This document shows, piece by piece, positions 62,867 through 64,000 of a stretch of DNA of 64,000 nucleotides. Within the stretch, counting starts at the first letter, position 1. The number at the start of each line of letters is the position of its first letter. Location: NCBI GenBank assembly GCA_905182985.1, contig CAJJDN010000017.1, forward strand, positions 236,920 through 300,919. The letters are read 5' to 3'. This DNA comes from Paramecium sonneborni (lineage: Eukaryota; Ciliophora; Oligohymenophorea; Peniculida; Parameciidae). The position numbers were made by a program, and so were the translations under genes. Below the pieces are notes generated by a model. It was not told the origin of the DNA. It did not search any database and was given only the letters and a program-made list of their open reading frames with translations.

Positions 62867-64000
62867 TCATAAAACTTTAGATTGGAGCAAAGATGAGAAT
62901 TCTTCTAATGAAATTTTGCCATCATTATCATTATCGCATTCTTTTAAAATTTGTATCCAAATCTGGTTAAATTACAGTAAAATACCTCATCATCAATATC
63001 ACCCATAACATTTTAAAGTTCTGCTTTGGAAATGTAATTATCACCATCTAGGTCAATGACTTTAAAAGCTTATTCCATTTTTTAAACAGATAAAAACTTT
63101 TCTTAATTCATGGCAGCAATTATAAATTCTAAAAATATAAAGAAAATAAATAATACCAGTAAAATCAACTTCTCCTGAACGATTGATATCTACTAATTCC
63201 ATTATATGATCAACTTAAATGATAGCTAATTCTTAATTATTGGTAACTTAAGTATAACCATCAATTAATTCTTATCTTGATAATTTGCCATCTCCATTTT
63301 TATCAATAGCTTTAAATGTTTTATTTAATTCATCTTATTCTTATTATGTAATAATTTAAGTAGCCATAAAAGTTAAGACTGCTTATTTAAATTTGCTTTT
63401 AGCATGAAATTATTATAGATTTAATAATGCTTTTTAATTAATGACATTAGAAGGAGCATTATTTTAAATCCATTTATCATTATAAGCTTCTTCAGCACTT
63501 AAACGTTTAGTAGGATTAGGATTAAGCATATTTTTAATAAGATTTTATGCATCTTAACTAATATGAGACCAATCTTCATGATCAAATTTTAATTGAGCTG
63601 CTTTAACTCTTTTAAGAATATCAGATTCACTTCTACCAGAGAATGGAGGATATCCACATAATAGTATGTAAAGTATAATTCCGCAAGACCAAACATCACA
63701 TTTTTCATTATAATTTTCCAATAATACTTCAGGTGCAATATAATAAGGTGTTCCTAATCTTTTAGTCATTCTTTTTCCAGTTTCAAATTTTCTAGAAGTT
63801 CCAAAATCAATAACTTTAAGATCTGCATCAGGTGAATCAGATACAAAAAGCAAATTCTCTGGTTTTAAATCTCTATGTACAATCTTTTGGTTATGACAAT
63901 ACCAAACAGCACTTAGTATTTATCTCATTAATTCTGCTGCTTTTTTTTCACTAAAGAAGTTCATACTCTTAATTCGATCAAATAGTTCTCCACCAGAACA
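62867..64000 (-). CDS. calcium-dependent protein kinase (CDPK), 5' end missing
   Basis: 360 C-terminal residues; the gene runs off the right edge before the glycine loop and catalytic lysine. Introns at 63129-63156 (TAG) and 62963-62985 (CAG). Present: [52 protein letters not shown], then a junction helix and four EF-hands: DKNGDGKLSRQE, DINRSGEVDFTE, DLDGDNYISKAE and DNDNDGKISLEE, all with good calcium ligands. This is a textbook CDPK, better conserved in its EF-hands than the one at 9005. It converges on the twin-Cys gene with a 66-base gap. Confidence 0.93.

Noticed and set aside
62805..63008. 67-residue plus-strand frame
   Set aside because: It is antisense to the last EF-hand of the CDPK gene.

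Overview
The window is ciliate macronuclear DNA, almost certainly from Paramecium. Long reading frames make sense only when TAA and TAG are read as glutamine and TGA is the sole stop. The sequence is very AT-rich, genes are packed a few to a few hundred bases apart on both strands, and introns are tiny (mostly 22-32 nt, GTA...TAG/AAG). With that code and those introns I resolve about 33 genes. Most spliced lengths come out as exact codon multiples, an internal check on start, stop and intron calls.

Layout: 1-2,650 PACRG (3' end), an importin-alpha-like protein and a TBC Rab-GAP; 2,779-8,601 a 1,940-residue ZNFX1-type helicase with about 25 NFX1 fingers; 9,005-13,424 a calcium-dependent kinase and a SAM/double-FHA protein; 14,406-20,195 a GH85 endoglycosidase and a cyclic-nucleotide-binding protein; 20,225-29,769 a TUL1/FLY-like membrane E3, an unknown protein, a K/E/Q-rich protein and three further RING proteins; 30,145-32,614 an alpha/beta hydrolase; 33,180-35,862 a damaged EF-hand region and a protein kinase; 35,915-41,848 a BK-type potassium channel, the proteasome lid subunit RPN5 and a Kelch protein; 41,912-50,158 IFT139, a MORN protein, the spliceosomal CTNNBL1 and enkurin; 50,227-54,321 FEN1, a ULK-like kinase and eIF1; 54,691-60,871 an LRR protein, an otubain-like protease and the DNA polymerase delta catalytic subunit; 61,203-64,000 a coiled-coil protein, a twin-Cys small protein and a second calcium-dependent kinase cut by the right edge.

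Three stretches of about 1.1 kb (at 15,410, 22,784 and 31,486) are repeated in tandem on either side of a single N. They look like unmerged overlapping contig ends, not biology; each creates a false partial gene copy.

By content this is ordinary housekeeping and ciliary biology: ciliary parts (PACRG, IFT139, enkurin, possibly MORN and the K channel), calcium signalling (two CDPKs), ubiquitin turnover (four RING proteins, otubain, RPN5), replication/repair (POLD1, FEN1), splicing and translation (CTNNBL1, eIF1). I found no CRISPR, tRNA, rRNA or convincing mobile element. The most interesting items are the giant NFX1-finger helicase, the high share of AAG intron acceptors, the ciliate TUL1-like E3 and several unusual domain combinations.
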